From CAWEQW01 sp963811365 (GTDB taxonomy: Bacteria > Actinomycetota > Actinomycetes > Propionibacteriales > Nocardioidaceae), in the NCBI GenBank assembly GCA_963811365.1, contig CAWEQW010000008.1, forward strand, positions 1,160,126 to 1,224,125: DNA of 64,000 nt, given 5' to 3'. The notes beneath the pieces were generated by a model that saw only the letters and a program-made list of their open reading frames with translations, was not told where the DNA came from and searched no databases. A program made the translations under genes and the position numbers. Each line of letters opens with the position of its first letter. The stretch's first letter is position 1. Shown piece after piece: positions 63,224 through 64,000 of the stretch.

Positions 63224-64000
63224 TGAGCACTCGGGTAACTCGAGCAACCTCAGCTCTCCCGCACGATTCCTGCTCAGCGCGGTGAGACGCTCTACGCGCC
63301 GAGTACCGGGGAACAGCGGACCGCGCGCATCATGGGCGCCTGGTTTCTGGGCACCTTCGTCTTCTCGATCCCCGCGTTTCTGGTTCTACGACCCGTTGCT
63401 GGACCACGCCAGCTACGTCCTGGCGACCGGGGCTGATACCCGGGTCGGCATCGGAGCTTTGCTCGAGGTTCTGCTCGCGGCCTCGGGCATCGCCACCGCA
63501 GTGGTCATCTTCCCCATCGTCAAGCGGGTCAACGAGAGCGTCGCCCTGGGCTACATCGCCACGCGCACCATGGAATCAGTCATCATCATCATCGGCCTGC
63601 TCAGCCTCATGTCGATCGTCGGCCTGCGCCACGACTTCGGCCAGGGAAGCAGGGACAGCTCACTGGTCGACGTCGCGCGTTCACTGCTCGCCGTCCACAA
63701 CGAGACCGCGCTGCTCGGTCCGCAGTTCTGCGCCGGCCTCGGCAACGGCATCCTGCTCGGCTACCTGATGTGGCGATCCAGGTTGCTGCCCCGACCGATG
63801 GTGATGATCGGTCTCATCGGCGGACCGCTGGCACTTCTCGCCGGTGTCGGCGTGCTGCTGGGCGCCTGGGACATCCACGCCGGAGTCCCCGTTGCGCTCA
63901 CCGCCCCCGAGGCCCTCTGGGAGCTCTCCCTCAGCGTCTGGCTCCTACCAAGGGGTTCCGCCCCTCACCGATCCTCAGCGGGCAACCCGTCCGGACCACC
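63224..64000 (+). pseudogene. DUF4386 family membrane protein, frameshifted and cut by the window end
   Basis: From ATG 63224 ('MSTRVTRATSAL') the frame is lost near 63260 and resumes 'YAPSTGEQRTARIMGAWFLG'; it changes again near 63388 to 'LEVLLAASGIATAVVIFPIV' and 'VHNETALLGPQFCAGLGNGI', typical of DUF4386, and once more near 63945, where 'TKGFRPSPIL' follows. The DUF4386 end is reached just before the window border. Function unknown. Confidence 0.7.

Overview
The window is high-GC DNA with the compact gene spacing, GTG/TTG starts and ATGA/GTGA stop-start overlaps typical of Actinobacteria. Gene content (phenylacetate paaABCDE-K-N with a TetR regulator, a GAF-ANTAR protein, an HNH/DUF222 nuclease of the 13E12 type, CGNR and DUF7144 proteins, a Pls/PosA-type peptide synthetase) fits a soil or aquatic member of the Propionibacteriales, most likely Nocardioides or a close relative. 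That placement is inference; no rRNA gene is present. One tRNA-Tyr is found at 56.3 kb.

Left part (1-14.4 kb): a tight minus-strand run encodes a GH15 glucoamylase/trehalase, a CoA-disulfide-reductase-like flavoprotein with a rhodanese tail, a glucose 1-dehydrogenase and an SMP-30/gluconolactonase. Together they read as a route from an alpha-glucoside to glucose, gluconolactone and gluconate, but the first two genes carry many frameshifts. A second, internally deleted copy of the flavoprotein lies at 6.1-6.85 kb. A plus-strand series follows: lipid kinase, SulP transporter, DUF2550-like protein, an unknown protein, AhpD-like protein, rhodanese and a membrane protein.

Middle (14.9-32.8 kb): a GAF-ANTAR regulator; the phenylacetyl-CoA epoxidase operon paaABCDE divergent from paaK; a TetR regulator and paaN. 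Two nearly identical 16-bp palindromes, in front of paaA and in front of paaN, are probably its operators. Then come small proteins, a repeated palindromic element present in two copies, GrpB, a secreted GH65 hydrolase with a late frameshift, YccF, a CaiB-type CoA-transferase and a molybdate ABC operon led by a HTH-TOBE regulator.

The most interesting locus is 33.0-38.9 kb: a 1302-residue one-module synthetase (adenylation, carrier, then transmembrane segments alternating with three left-handed beta-helix-like domains), the architecture of epsilon-poly-lysine synthetase. It is translationally coupled to an M1 metallopeptidase and followed by a convergent Sfp-type phosphopantetheinyl transferase. 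A hand-derived specificity code (DAESIGTVVK) points to a basic amino acid such as lysine.

Right part (38.9-64 kb): an ECF sigma factor with a TPR-type C-terminus plus a YciI/DGPF protein, PAP2 phosphatase, amidase, EamA exporter, CGNR protein, secreted CHAP hydrolase, two DUF202 proteins, HNH nuclease, AzlCD, and decayed AfsR/LuxR-like, antitoxin and PIG-L genes. After tRNA-Tyr and yajQ, an integrase split into oppositely oriented halves marks the start of an accessory stretch: an XRE-cupin regulator divergent from a thioredoxin-reductase-like enzyme, an ABC exporter and DUF4386-type membrane proteins. Frameshifts are dense in 1.7-8.5 kb and 57.7-64 kb and sparse between. Whether this is gene decay or uneven sequence quality cannot be settled from the sequence alone.
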